Below, piece after piece: positions 53,201-61,935 of a stretch of 64,000 nt of DNA (position 1 is the first letter of the stretch; each line of letters starts with the position of its first letter). Below the pieces are notes generated by a model. The model searched no databases, was not told the DNA's origin, and saw only the letters and a program-made list of their open reading frames with translations. Origin of the DNA: Bacillus sp. 1780r2a1 (GTDB lineage: Bacteria; Bacillota; Bacilli; Bacillales; Bacillaceae_H); assembly GCA_024134725.1 (NCBI GenBank), contig CP099863.1, forward strand, positions 611,001 through 675,000. The letters run 5' to 3'. Made by a program: the position numbers and the translations under genes.

Positions 53201-53272
53201 CCCTTATAGTCTAACAATTTACGGTTGTTAGGTAGAAACTTGCGATCCATATTATCGCGATTATACAAAGGA
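53201..53272 (-). ncRNA. Purine (guanine-type) riboswitch aptamer
   Basis: On the minus strand: GTATAATCGCGATAATATGG, ATCGCAAGTTTCTACC, CCGTAAATTG and GACTATAAGG. These are the conserved P2/L2/J2-3/L3/J3-1 elements of the purine riboswitch. The specificity base in J3/1 (GACTAT) is C, predicting guanine or hypoxanthine rather than adenine. An OFF switch is expected with the terminator at 53134. The rest of the gap to 53532 shows no other feature. Confidence 0.9.
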
Positions 53273-53532
53273 AGCGTATAAAAATGTGTTTTCATTCTAT
53301 CAATATGACTATTGTATGACAACATTAAATTAATAGATATTAAGAAGTTTATATATTGAAAATATTCATTTTTTACAAGGCATTAATAAAAATATAAGTC
53401 AGACTTTTAGTTAAAAGGTTGGGATTTTAAAAGTCAAATTTCCTATTTTTCTATTAAAAAAAGGAAACGGAAAATTCGTAAAGAAACTTTAGTATGTAGA
53501 GAATAGAGAAGTGGAAGGGGAATGGAGAAGAA

Positions 53533-54714
53533 ATGAAAAAGCATCTTTTATCAGCAGTTGGTGTAATTGTTATGGGAGCAAGCCTTATGGGGCCTACATA
53601 TGTGGGAGCAAATAATGTAACGAATAACTCAACACAGCAATCCTATTCTGTATCAGGATTTATTAATCATGCAGAGTTGGGAAAGCGCCTTCAACAGATT
53701 GAACATTCGTCTAAAGGCACTGTAAAAGTAGAAGTAGCAGGGCATTCTAATCGTGGTCTCGAGATTTATAAAGCAACGGTTGGTACTGGAAAAAAGATCG
53801 TACTTATTCAAACAGAAATTCACGGTAATGAAAAAACAGGTACGGAAGCTTTGTTAAACATTCTGCAAAACCTTAGTACAAATTCACCCGAAGCAAAAAA
53901 GATGCGTGAGGAGATGACGTTAGTTGTCCTTCCAATGATGAATCCGGATGCGTCTGAGCTTAACCGCCGTGGCAACGATTTGTCTTGGCAAGAAGTTACT
54001 CAGGCCTTTCCTCAACTGAAAGATGCAAAACCTTCATGGAACTACTACACGTATACCAATCAATATTTTAATTATACAAATCAGCCAGGCTTTGATGTAA
54101 ACAGAGATTTTAATCCCGACTTAGACTATGTTCCAGCAAGCAAAGATTTTCCTGGTAACTCAGGAAATCCAGGATGGTTCATCACGCCAGAAGCTCAGAC
54201 TGTAAGGGATGTGTATAAAGGTTTAAAAGAAAAGCACGGAAATGTCGATGTCTTTGTTGATATGCATCATCAAGGTACTTATTATGTAGAGGGAACAGAC
54301 GATTTAGTGACAATGTCACTTTCAGGAAAATTTGTTGATATTAATAAAAGCCGTTATGAAGAATATCAATCAAACTACAACCTTGAATTTTCTAAACAGC
54401 TTAATTTAGCAGCTTATAATGCACTGCAGGCGGTTGGCAATTCACCTTTTACTAATATTACGCTGTATGATCAGAATATCGACTTACCTGGAACAGCTCT
54501 TGGTACATTCGCATTAAACGGAAGCGGAACGGTCTTATTTGAAGTGCGAGGTCAAACTCACACATTTGGACAAAAGAAAAAAGGTCAACTTGTAAAAGCG
54601 GTTGAAACAGGCTTATATGGAATTTTACATGGTGTAACAGACGAATCTGTTTATAAGCTAAATTCAAATCAGTATGATGACATTCCCAAAACCGCATATC
54701 AACCAGGCCTATAA
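53533..54714 (+). CDS. Secreted M14 zinc carboxypeptidase
   Basis: 393 residues with a signal peptide (KKHLLSAVGVIVMGASLMGPTYVGA). Zinc ligands: HxxE in QTEIHGNEKTG and a distal His in VDMHHQGTYYV; catalytic Glu in LFEVRGQTH. A secreted M14-family metallocarboxypeptidase; nutrient peptide breakdown is the natural inference. ATG 53533 follows GGAATGGAGAAGAA. Confidence 0.9.
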   Translation: MKKHLLSAVGVIVMGASLMGPTYVGANNVTNNSTQQSYSVSGFINHAELGKRLQQIEHSSKGTVKVEVAGHSNRGLEIYKATVGTGKKIVLIQTEIHGNEKTGTEALLNILQNLSTNSPEAKKMREEMTLVVLPMMNPDASELNRRGNDLSWQEVTQAFPQLKDAKPSWNYYTYTNQYFNYTNQPGFDVNRDFNPDLDYVPASKDFPGNSGNPGWFITPEAQTVRDVYKGLKEKHGNVDVFVDMHHQGTYYVEGTDDLVTMSLSGKFVDINKSRYEEYQSNYNLEFSKQLNLAAYNALQAVGNSPFTNITLYDQNIDLPGTALGTFALNGSGTVLFEVRGQTHTFGQKKKGQLVKAVETGLYGILHGVTDESVYKLNSNQYDDIPKTAYQPGL

Positions 54715-54741
54715 GATAACAATTCATAGAATATACTAAAT

Positions 54742-54773
54742 GGAGAGAGAATAAAAACCTCTCTCTTTTTTTT
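54742..54773 (+). terminator. Terminator of the M14 peptidase gene
   Basis: Stem GGAGAGAG / CTCTCTC with loop, then T8. Confidence 0.75.
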
Positions 54774-54880
54774 GATTGGTCTAAATTTATGACATTTATT
54801 ACAAAAAAACTATGAATTTATACGGGTGTTAATGGTATTATGAAGTAGTTGAAATTAAACCTAGGGGATGAAGTAACTGG

Positions 54881-55045
54881 ATGAAACAATCTCAGTTAGA
54901 AAAGGAGATTCGAGCTTTACAAGATATCATCTATCGCTTGGCAAAGGAAACGAATGAGTACTCTTATGGCACGATTTTAAAAGTTAGCCAGGAGTTAGAT
55001 AAAAAAATTTTTTTGTATCAAAAATTGAAGAATTCATGTGATTAA
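54881..55045 (+). CDS. Spo0E-like aspartyl-phosphate phosphatase
   Basis: 54 residues: helix KEIRALQDIIYRLAKETNEY and the hallmark VSQELDKKIFLYQ, with the SxELDxxI motif of Spo0E/YnzD phosphatases that dephosphorylate Spo0A~P or related response regulators. The start is ATG 54881; the ribosome site (AGGGGATG) is rather distant. The following 120 nt up to the terminator hold nothing I recognise. Confidence 0.75.
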   Translation: MKQSQLEKEIRALQDIIYRLAKETNEYSYGTILKVSQELDKKIFLYQKLKNSCD

Positions 55046-55171
55046 ATGAATGATTTTCTGTCGCTGTAAGCAAACCGAGTATGCACGACTCTACTAAAGT
55101 GTTAAAACTCGGAAGAGAACAGTTTTATTTGTTCGATAATTGAAAAGAGTAGCGTAAGTGATGAAGTTAAT

Positions 55172-55215
55172 CACATCAAAAAGGCTCTGTTATAAAACAG
55201 AGCCTTTTTGATGTG
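55172..55215. terminator. Bidirectional terminator between the Spo0E-like gene and yhfH
   Basis: Near-perfect 20-bp stem (CACATCAAAAAGGCTCTGTT and its complement) around ATAA. Confidence 0.85.
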
Positions 55216-55223
55216 ACCGCTTA

Positions 55224-55355
55224 CTATTTCATAACATCTACACAGTTATCGCATTTATTTCCATAGCATTCATGCTGCTCTTCGATCTCCTGGCCGCATT
55301 CTAAGCACTTTTTAGTCGGTAATTTTTTGAAAAAATCAGACATTTTTTCTAACAT
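55224..55355 (-). CDS. yhfH: YhfH family small zinc-finger protein
   Basis: 43 residues from ATG 55355, spaced 8 nt from GGAGG; the in-frame ATG 55361 is too close. Sequence LEKMSDFFKKLPTKKCLECG with a second CNKCDNC-like pair (NKCDNC) fits the short YhfH zinc-finger family and lies next to yhfI and lplJ as in B. subtilis. Function unknown. Confidence 0.82.
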   Translation of the reverse strand: MLEKMSDFFKKLPTKKCLECGQEIEEQHECYGNKCDNCVDVMK

Positions 55356-55577
55356 CTCCATCGCCTCCGTTTAATTTGTTATTAACATTGTATTATAACA
55401 GATGTATTTTAGCAACTGTGTTTTAGAACAAAAACAGCCCATTTTTATAAAAAAACGTAATTTGTTATATAACAGTTAGTTATCTGTTAATTCTTGTTCC
55501 GTTCTTTTTTGTTTAGATTTTAAATAGGTCTGGGGTATACTAGGGCTAAAGGCATTCAGAAAGGGAGGGCAACTTGA

Positions 55578-56312
55578 ATGAAAGTAACAGTTGTTGGTTT
55601 TTGGGGCGGATACCCTGCTGTGTCAGAAGCAACCTCGAGCTATTTATTTGAACATGATGGCTATAAGTTGTTGGTGGATTGTGGAAGTGGAGCACTTGCA
55701 CAGTTGCAAAATTATGTAGCTCCACAAGATCTTGACGCAGTTATTTTATCTCACTATCATCATGATCATGTTGCGGATATTGGGGTACTTCAATATGCTC
55801 GATTAATTCAATCTCACTTAGGTAATGATGTGAAAGAATTACCTATTTATGGACATACATATGATCAAGCAGCGTTTGAGAAGCTGACGCATTCTGGCAT
55901 TACCAAAGGGATTTCTTATAACCCTAATCAATCGTTAGAAGTTGGACCATTTACCATTACATTTCTACAAACAAAGCATCCTGTAACATGCTTTGCAATG
56001 CGAATTTCTGCTGGAGATAAAACTGTCGTGTATACGGCAGATTCTAGCTTCATTGATGAATTCGTGCCTTTTTCACAGCAAGCTGATTTAGTAATCTGTG
56101 AATGCAATTTCTATGCTCACCAGAATGGAAGCGGTGCAGGGCATATGACCAGTACCGAAGCAGGGAAGTTAGCACAAGGTGCTAGCGTGAAAGAACTAAT
56201 GTTAACGCATTTGCCACACTACGGAAATGTAGAACAATTAGTGACAGAAGCACAAAATCAGTTTACAGGGAACGTTTTTCTAGCAAGTTCAGGATTACAA
56301 TGGAATAAGTAG
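55578..56312 (+). CDS. yhfI: YhfI, metallo-beta-lactamase-fold hydrolase
   Basis: 244 residues of the MBL fold: LSHYHHDHVADIG (metal-binding HxHxDH), KHPVTCFAMRI, VYTADSS and MLTHLPHYG. Related to RNase Z-like proteins, but the substrate is not known. AAGGGAGGG precedes ATG. 15 nt upstream of lplJ. Confidence 0.9.
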   Translation: MKVTVVGFWGGYPAVSEATSSYLFEHDGYKLLVDCGSGALAQLQNYVAPQDLDAVILSHYHHDHVADIGVLQYARLIQSHLGNDVKELPIYGHTYDQAAFEKLTHSGITKGISYNPNQSLEVGPFTITFLQTKHPVTCFAMRISAGDKTVVYTADSSFIDEFVPFSQQADLVICECNFYAHQNGSGAGHMTSTEAGKLAQGASVKELMLTHLPHYGNVEQLVTEAQNQFTGNVFLASSGLQWNK

Positions 56313-56327
56313 GAGGATAAAAGAAAG

Positions 56328-57317
56328 ATGTTATATATTAACAACGGAGATATACATGACCCAAGGATTAACCTAGCAATCGAAGAATATGCGCTGAAGC
56401 ATTTAGATATTAACGAAACATATTTATTATTTTATGTGAATGAACCATCTATCATTATTGGTAAAAATCAAAATACCATTGAAGAAATCAATACGAAGTA
56501 TGTAGAAGACCAAGGAATTCATGTTGTTCGCCGTTTATCGGGTGGAGGTGCCGTGTATCATGATTTGGGTAACCTTAACTTTAGCTTTATTACTAAAGAC
56601 GATGGGGAAAGTTTTCATAATTTCAAGAAATTCACGGAGCCTGTTATTGAAGCATTAGCAAAACTGGGAGTAAACGCAGAGCTAAGTGGACGTAATGACA
56701 TTTTAGCCGAAGGACGTAAAATTTCCGGGAATGCACAGTTTTCAACAAAAGGTCGTATGTTTAGTCATGGAACGCTTTTATTTGATTCTGAAATTGAAAA
56801 TGTAGTATCTGCTTTAAAAGTAAAAAAAGATAAAATTGAGTCAAAAGGTATTAAGTCAATTCGAAGTCGCGTAGCGAATATCAGTGAATTTCTAACGGAC
56901 AAAATTACAGTAAACGAATTTAAACAGCTTATTTTACGCTATATTTTTAATGGAGAAGAAAATATTAAAGAATATAAGCTTACTGAAAAAGACTGGGAGA
57001 AAATCAACGAGATTTCAAACGAACGTTATCAAACGTGGGAATGGAATTATGGGAAATCACCAAAATTTAACGTACAGCATGCTCACCGCTTCCCAGTTGG
57101 ACAAATTGATGTGCGCTTAGAAGTAAGTAAAGGTACCATTACACAATGTAAAATTTACGGAGACTTCTTTGGAGTAGGGGATGTTAGCGAAGTTGAAGAA
57201 AAGTTAACAAATATCCGTTATGAAAGAGCTAGCATTTCAGCAGCATTAGACAATATTGATGTGAAGCACTACTTTGGAAATGTTGAAAAAGAAGAGTTTA
57301 TTGATCTAATTTATTAA
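56328..57317 (+). CDS. lplJ: Lipoate-protein ligase LplJ
   Basis: 329 residues. VNEPSIIIGKNQNTIEEIN, RRLSGGGAVYHDLGNLNFSF, GRNDILAEGRKISGNAQF and a C-terminal domain (FPVGQIDVRLEVSKGTITQCKIYGDFFG). Salvages lipoate onto 2-oxoacid dehydrogenase E2 and GcvH proteins using ATP. AGGAGGATAAAAG precedes ATG. It matches B. subtilis LplJ (331). Confidence 0.95.
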   Translation: MLYINNGDIHDPRINLAIEEYALKHLDINETYLLFYVNEPSIIIGKNQNTIEEINTKYVEDQGIHVVRRLSGGGAVYHDLGNLNFSFITKDDGESFHNFKKFTEPVIEALAKLGVNAELSGRNDILAEGRKISGNAQFSTKGRMFSHGTLLFDSEIENVVSALKVKKDKIESKGIKSIRSRVANISEFLTDKITVNEFKQLILRYIFNGEENIKEYKLTEKDWEKINEISNERYQTWEWNYGKSPKFNVQHAHRFPVGQIDVRLEVSKGTITQCKIYGDFFGVGDVSEVEEKLTNIRYERASISAALDNIDVKHYFGNVEKEEFIDLIY

Positions 57318-57330
57318 GAGCATAAAGCAG

Positions 57331-57527
57331 GCTGGGTCATAATTAATTTAGCCAATGATAAACCTGAATGATTAAAAGTAAAGAACTTTTAATCATTCAG
57401 GTTATTTTGATTGTGAAACGAATTTTGGAAACAGGGTGGAATGAAGCCAGGACATTCCAACAACGTAAAGAGGTCAAAAAAGGATTGTTTGTCTTTTTGA
57501 AAATCTGTTTTGTTATGTCCCACCCTC
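57331..57527. repeat. Composite inverted-repeat element after lplJ
   Basis: Outer ends GCTGGGTCATAA and TTATGTCCCACC form an imperfect inverted repeat. Inside, an 18-bp perfect hairpin (AACCTGAATGATTAAAAG; 57361-57403) is followed by TTGATTGTGAAACGA, like the copy at 29014-29210. It may terminate lplJ. A MITE-like element is the reading; the 420-nt gap holds no gene. Confidence 0.6.
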
Positions 57528-57632
57528 TTTCTATATATAGTAAGGCGTTATGAAAAGTAAGAGAACTATAATAGCTGCAGTAATCGTTTGTAATGGGGAA
57601 AATTTAAAGGCAGTCTTATCTTTATAAGAGTC

Positions 57633-57662
57633 TTGTCAACGATAGATAAAAAAAAGTATAAT
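57633..57662 (+). promoter_or_regulatory. Promoter of lcfB
   Basis: TTGTCA, 18 nt, TATAAT (57657-57662). Confidence 0.7.
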
Positions 57663-57697
57663 ATAGTAAGAATGTTTCCAATATTACGCCTAAATAA

Positions 57698-57715
57698 TGA
57701 ATGGTTGTTCATTCA
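57698..57715. promoter_or_regulatory. FadR operator upstream of lcfB
   Basis: TGAATGGTTGTTCATTCA differs at two places from the B. subtilis FadR consensus TGAATGANTANTCATTCA; it lies just downstream of the predicted start. LcfB is a FadR target in B. subtilis. Binding is relieved by long-chain acyl-CoA. Confidence 0.88.
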
Positions 57716-57738
57716 TTATGGCGAGAGGAGGAGAAGAA

Positions 57739-59277
57739 TTGAATTTGTCATTACAGCTTCATACCACTGCGAAGCAGTATCCTGAAAAGGTTGCATACGT
57801 GTTTTTAGATAAAGAAGTCACTTATGCCGATCTTGATACCTCTATCACTTTATTTGCAAACGGTTTAAAAAGGTTAGGAGTTCAAAAAGGCGACCATATT
57901 GCATTACTACTTGGAAACTCACCGCATTTTATTATTGGATTATATGGTGCTTTAAGAATTGGTGCTACAGTTATCCCAATTAATCCAACCTACACGAAAG
58001 GGGAAATTACTTATATTTTAAAGAACAGCGATGCAAAGGTGGCCATTACGCTTGATTTCTTAGTCCCTTCATTAGAAGAAGTAAAAGAAGAAATCTCGTC
58101 GCTTCAGCATCTTATTGTTTGTGAAAGTAACCTTCAACAAGAGCACAACCTTCTATCTTCAAACGGCATTCATTCGTTTTCATCTCTTGTACAACACCAA
58201 GACGTTACATATATTTTCCCAACACTTGATGAAGATGACACAGCTTTAATTTTATATACTTCTGGAACGACAGGTAAACCAAAAGGCGCTATGCTTACTC
58301 AGCAAAACGTATATCAAAATGCTAAAGATGTCGCTGATTATTTAAGTATTAACGGAGAAGATCGAGTAGTGGCAGCACTGCCAATGTTTCATGTTTTTTG
58401 CTTAACTGTTGCGCTGAATGCCCCACTGATGAATGGTGGCACAGTTTTAGTAATGCCTAAATTTAGTCCAACTACTTTCTTTCAACTTGTAGAAGAGAAA
58501 CGAGCAACAATTTTTGCTGGTGTACCAACGATGTATAATTTTCTTTTGCAGTCAAACAAAGGTGCAAAAGAAAAAGTAAAGACGCTGCGTTTATGCATAT
58601 CAGGAGGCGCGTCGATGCCAGTTGCTTTATTAAAAGAATTTGAAAGACAATTTGGGGTTGTTGTTGCTGAAGGGTATGGTTTATCAGAAGCGTCTCCCGT
58701 TACGTGCTTTAACCCAATTGATAAAGAACGCAAACCTGGTTCGATTGGAACTTCAATTATGAATGTCGAAAACAAAGTAGTCGATGAAATGGGAAGAGAG
58801 GTTCCTATAGGAGAAGTGGGAGAGTTAATTGTAAAAGGTGCAAACGTCATGAAAGGATACTATAAGCTTCCTGAAGATACGGCTCACGCACTTCGAAATG
58901 GATGGTTGTATACGGGTGACTTGGCTCGCATGGACCATGAAGGTTATTTCTATATTGTAGATCGTAAAAAAGATATGATTATTGTAGGTGGTTACAACGT
59001 GTATCCAAGAGAAGTGGAAGAAGTGTTGTATTCACATCCTGACATTGTAGAAGTGGCAGTACTTGGCATTCCCGATCCTGTGTTTGGTGAACAGATTAAA
59101 TGTTACGTTGTAACTAAAGGCGCTAATATTGGTGAACAAGATTTACTTGATTACTGTCAAATTCATTTAGCAAAATATAAAATTCCAAGCAGTATTACAT
59201 TTTTAGATGAGTTGCCTAAAAATGCTACAGGGAAGATTTTGCGAAAGGCTTTACGGAAAGAGTTGTTAGGAAAGTAA
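57739..59277 (+). CDS. lcfB: Long-chain fatty acid--CoA ligase LcfB
   Basis: 512 residues from TTG 57739 behind GAGGAGGAGAAG; the in-frame ATG 57697 lies inside the FadR operator, and the B. subtilis protein (YhfL, 513) begins MNL-like. Motifs: LYTSGTTGKPKGAML, EGYGLSEASP, NGWLYTGDLARMDHEGYFYIVDRKKDMI and the C-terminal Lys in KNATGKILRKAL. Activates fatty acids for beta-oxidation; followed by an enoyl-CoA hydratase gene. Confidence 0.95.
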   Translation: MNLSLQLHTTAKQYPEKVAYVFLDKEVTYADLDTSITLFANGLKRLGVQKGDHIALLLGNSPHFIIGLYGALRIGATVIPINPTYTKGEITYILKNSDAKVAITLDFLVPSLEEVKEEISSLQHLIVCESNLQQEHNLLSSNGIHSFSSLVQHQDVTYIFPTLDEDDTALILYTSGTTGKPKGAMLTQQNVYQNAKDVADYLSINGEDRVVAALPMFHVFCLTVALNAPLMNGGTVLVMPKFSPTTFFQLVEEKRATIFAGVPTMYNFLLQSNKGAKEKVKTLRLCISGGASMPVALLKEFERQFGVVVAEGYGLSEASPVTCFNPIDKERKPGSIGTSIMNVENKVVDEMGREVPIGEVGELIVKGANVMKGYYKLPEDTAHALRNGWLYTGDLARMDHEGYFYIVDRKKDMIIVGGYNVYPREVEEVLYSHPDIVEVAVLGIPDPVFGEQIKCYVVTKGANIGEQDLLDYCQIHLAKYKIPSSITFLDELPKNATGKILRKALRKELLGK

Positions 59278-59316
59278 AACGTATAATTGGAAGCGATTTC
59301 AATAGGAGGCGGTACT

Positions 59317-60093
59317 ATGGAATCTATTGTATATGATAAGGATAAACAAGTGGCCACAATCATTTTAAATCGACCGGAAGCGATGAACGCATTTAACTAC
59401 GACATGCTATGTGAATTAGAGCAAGTGATAGAAAAAGCTCGTATTGATCCAGATGTGCGAGTTGTGAAATTTATCGGTGCAGGTGAAAGAGCATTTAGTG
59501 TGGGAGCGGATTTGAAAGAAAGAAAAACGCTTACTGATCAAGAAGTAAAGCGAAATATCTTTAAAATTGGTGAAGTGTTTTCTAAAATTGAGCAACTTCC
59601 ACAACCTACGCTTGCAATCATTAACGGTTATGCCTTTGGTGGAGGTATGGAACTAGCTTTAGCCTGTGATTTTCGATTTGCTGGGGAAGATGTAGGTCTT
59701 GGGTTAACTGAAACAAGCTTGGGAATTATCCCTGGTGCTGGTGGGACTCAACGCTTACCTCGCATTGTTGGGGAAACCAAAGCACTTGAGCTAATTCTAA
59801 CAGCAGAGCGGTTACTAGCACACGAAGCAGAAAAGATTGGCTTAGTGACAAAGGTTAGCCCGCTCCACGAATTAAACGATGTTGTTGACTGTTTTATTAG
59901 CCGTATATTAGCAAATGCACCAATTGCTTTGCAGCAAGCGAAATTTGCTATTAAAGAAGGAATGAAAGTAGATTTGCAGACAGGCTTGCAAATTGAAAGG
60001 AAAGCTTATGAGTTAACGATTCCAACAGAAGATCGTATTGAAGCTCTAACAGCCTTTGCTGAGAAACGAAAGCCAATTTTTAAAGGAAGATAA
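59317..60093 (+). CDS. Enoyl-CoA hydratase
   Basis: 258 residues from ATG 59317 behind AGGAGG; the open frame further upstream is not supported. NRPEAMNAFN, FSVGADLKER, and both catalytic glutamates in GYAFGGGMELALACD and TETSLGIIPGAGGTQRLPR. A standard crotonase, unlike yhaR. It follows lcfB by 39 nt, so the FadR-controlled transcript probably carries both. Confidence 0.93.
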   Translation: MESIVYDKDKQVATIILNRPEAMNAFNYDMLCELEQVIEKARIDPDVRVVKFIGAGERAFSVGADLKERKTLTDQEVKRNIFKIGEVFSKIEQLPQPTLAIINGYAFGGGMELALACDFRFAGEDVGLGLTETSLGIIPGAGGTQRLPRIVGETKALELILTAERLLAHEAEKIGLVTKVSPLHELNDVVDCFISRILANAPIALQQAKFAIKEGMKVDLQTGLQIERKAYELTIPTEDRIEALTAFAEKRKPIFKGR

Positions 60094-60103
60094 ATAGAGT
60101 GAA

Positions 60104-60136
60104 AAAGAACTGTCGATAGCGGCAGTTCTTTTTTTA
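60104..60136 (+). terminator. Terminator of the lcfB transcript
   Basis: Stem AAAGAACTG / CAGTTCTTT with a 10-nt loop and T7. Confidence 0.85.
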
Positions 60137-60276
60137 TAAGAAGGGATAAAAGGGAACCTTCCCATATAAAATAGAGAATTCAATAATCTTGTTCTAAATC
60201 TCAGGATGAAACCTACAATAATAATAGTTGATAACTGTTTGTACACTTTTGGAAAGTTTTAAAAGGAGGGGTTTAT

Positions 60277-61536
60277 ATGAAGAAGATAGTACTTGGTTCG
60301 TTTATTCTATTTGTTATATACGCTGTATTAATATGGCTTTACTTATTTCAATGGAGCGACACTTCTATTCCTGATGCGTTAAAAGGGACAAGTGCGGATC
60401 CGGCTACTTTTATGAATGAAAGAGAGCTTGTATTAGCGCAAGAATACTCACAAATAAAAGATTTTTTATTCTTTCTCTCTGTGCCGTATGAATGGTTAAG
60501 CTTTGTTTTAGTTCTAGTACTAGGATTCTCGCGTAAATTTAGTAAGTGGGCAAAAGACATTACAAAAATGAAGCCTTTGCAAACTGCTATTTATGTATTC
60601 TGGCTATCGTTGCTTTTACAAGTATTTACGTTCCCGCTTGATTGGATTAGTTACAAATTATCGATGGCGTATAATATTACAACGCAGCCTTTTACAAGCT
60701 GGATGAAGGATGTGACCACTGACTTTTGGGTAAGCCTTGTTATGATGTGGGTAATCGTGTTTGTTCTATATACTTTAATCACCAAGTCCCCAAACAGGTG
60801 GTGGTTTTATGCATGGTTATTATCAATTCCTTTTACTTTATTTATCACATTTATTCAGCCGGTTGTCATCGATCCTTTGTATAACGATTTTTATCCGTTA
60901 AAAGATAAGCAGCTAGAAGAAAAAATTCTCCGCTTAGCAGATGAAGCGTCCATTCCTACGGATCATGTATATGAAGTGAATATGTCCGAAAAGACAAATT
61001 CAATGAACGCGTATGTAACAGGGATAGGTGCAAACTCAAGAATTGTACTTTGGGATACTACTTTAAATAAACTAAGTGATAATGAAATTTTATTTATCAT
61101 GGCTCATGAAATGGGTCATTACGTGAAAAAGCATATCTATGTTGGAATTGCCAGTGCTCTAGTGCTTTCTTTGGTTGGGTTATGGGTGACAAAGAGACTG
61201 GCGGACATGATAATGCGTAGATGGGGAACTAATATAAAGGTTAAATCGTTGCAGGATGTATCATCATTACCGCTAATTTTGCTATTACTCTCTGTTCTTA
61301 CGTTTGCGGTTAGCCCAGCTACAAACTTATTGTCCCGGCATCATGAAGTGCAATCAGATACGTATGCTTTAGAATTAACAGAAGACAAGGAAGCTGCGAT
61401 TAAAACGTTTCAAGAACTTAGTCGTTCGGGTCTATCTCAGGTAAACCCTCCGTTTCTTGTGAAAGTATTTCGTTATAGCCATCCAACCATCTTAGAGAGA
61501 ATCGAGTTTATGGAAGAGCATAATAAAGAAGAATAA
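60277..61536 (+). CDS. yhfN: M48 (Ste24-type) membrane metalloprotease
   Basis: 419 residues with about seven membrane segments and the zinc motif MAHEMGHYVKKH plus a distal HHEVQSDTYALE. Matches YhfN (426 in B. subtilis), a CAAX-protease-like Ste24/HtpX-type enzyme, at its syntenic place. AAAAGGAGGGG precedes ATG. Confidence 0.92.
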   Translation: MKKIVLGSFILFVIYAVLIWLYLFQWSDTSIPDALKGTSADPATFMNERELVLAQEYSQIKDFLFFLSVPYEWLSFVLVLVLGFSRKFSKWAKDITKMKPLQTAIYVFWLSLLLQVFTFPLDWISYKLSMAYNITTQPFTSWMKDVTTDFWVSLVMMWVIVFVLYTLITKSPNRWWFYAWLLSIPFTLFITFIQPVVIDPLYNDFYPLKDKQLEEKILRLADEASIPTDHVYEVNMSEKTNSMNAYVTGIGANSRIVLWDTTLNKLSDNEILFIMAHEMGHYVKKHIYVGIASALVLSLVGLWVTKRLADMIMRRWGTNIKVKSLQDVSSLPLILLLLSVLTFAVSPATNLLSRHHEVQSDTYALELTEDKEAAIKTFQELSRSGLSQVNPPFLVKVFRYSHPTILERIEFMEEHNKEE

Positions 61537-61577
61537 CTGTTATAAGGAAAGTAAATATTACTGAAAAACCACTAACA

Positions 61578-61637
61578 GCAAGGGTTTTAGGCGTAGAACC
61601 CTTGCTTATATAGAAAATTTGTAAAAGCAAGGGTTCA
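61578..61637. repeat. Short inverted/direct repeat (AGCAAGGGTT)
   Basis: AGCAAGGGTT (61578-61587), its inverse AACCCTTGCT (61598-61607), and a third copy AGCAAGGGTTC (61627-61637). Downstream of yhfN; the T-rich part is too far to call a terminator with confidence. Confidence 0.5.
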
Positions 61638-61712
61638 TCTTTTGAATATACTGTTATATAATAATTTTTGTATAAGGTTATCTGTTTTATAACAAAGTGA
61701 TAAGGAGGAGTT

Positions 61713-61826
61713 GTGGTTCTCATAACATTTAAAGTTATAAAAATAGCGGAATATTTCATATTACTTAACAAAGAAGCGGATGCATCCCGCTATACGCTGA
61801 ATAAGATCCCACTTTCATTCTTGTAA
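61713..61826 (+). CDS. Possible 37-residue small protein
   Basis: GTG start with AAGGAGG but only 4 nt spacing; product VLITFKVIKIAEYFILLNKE... rich in hydrophobic residues. No family recognised. It is listed because of the ribosome site only and may not be real. The rest of the 399-nt gap to aceA shows nothing certain. Confidence 0.25.
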   Translation: MVLITFKVIKIAEYFILLNKEADASRYTLNKIPLSFL

Positions 61827-61935
61827 CTCTCACACTTATAAAGTTGATGTATTGTTTCTAAACAAATGCATGCAAGCGAATTAGTAGCTAATAGGAAAGC
61901 TAAAAAGAAGAGAAAATCGCAAGGGGGATATTAAA

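Noticed and set aside
57697..57738. Upstream ATG start for lcfB
   Set aside because: This codon falls within the FadR operator; TTG 57739 has the ribosome site and matches the family N-terminus.
61874..61890. cre site before aceA
   Set aside because: ATGCAAGCGAATTAG misses two fixed positions of the relaxed cre consensus; too weak to list.
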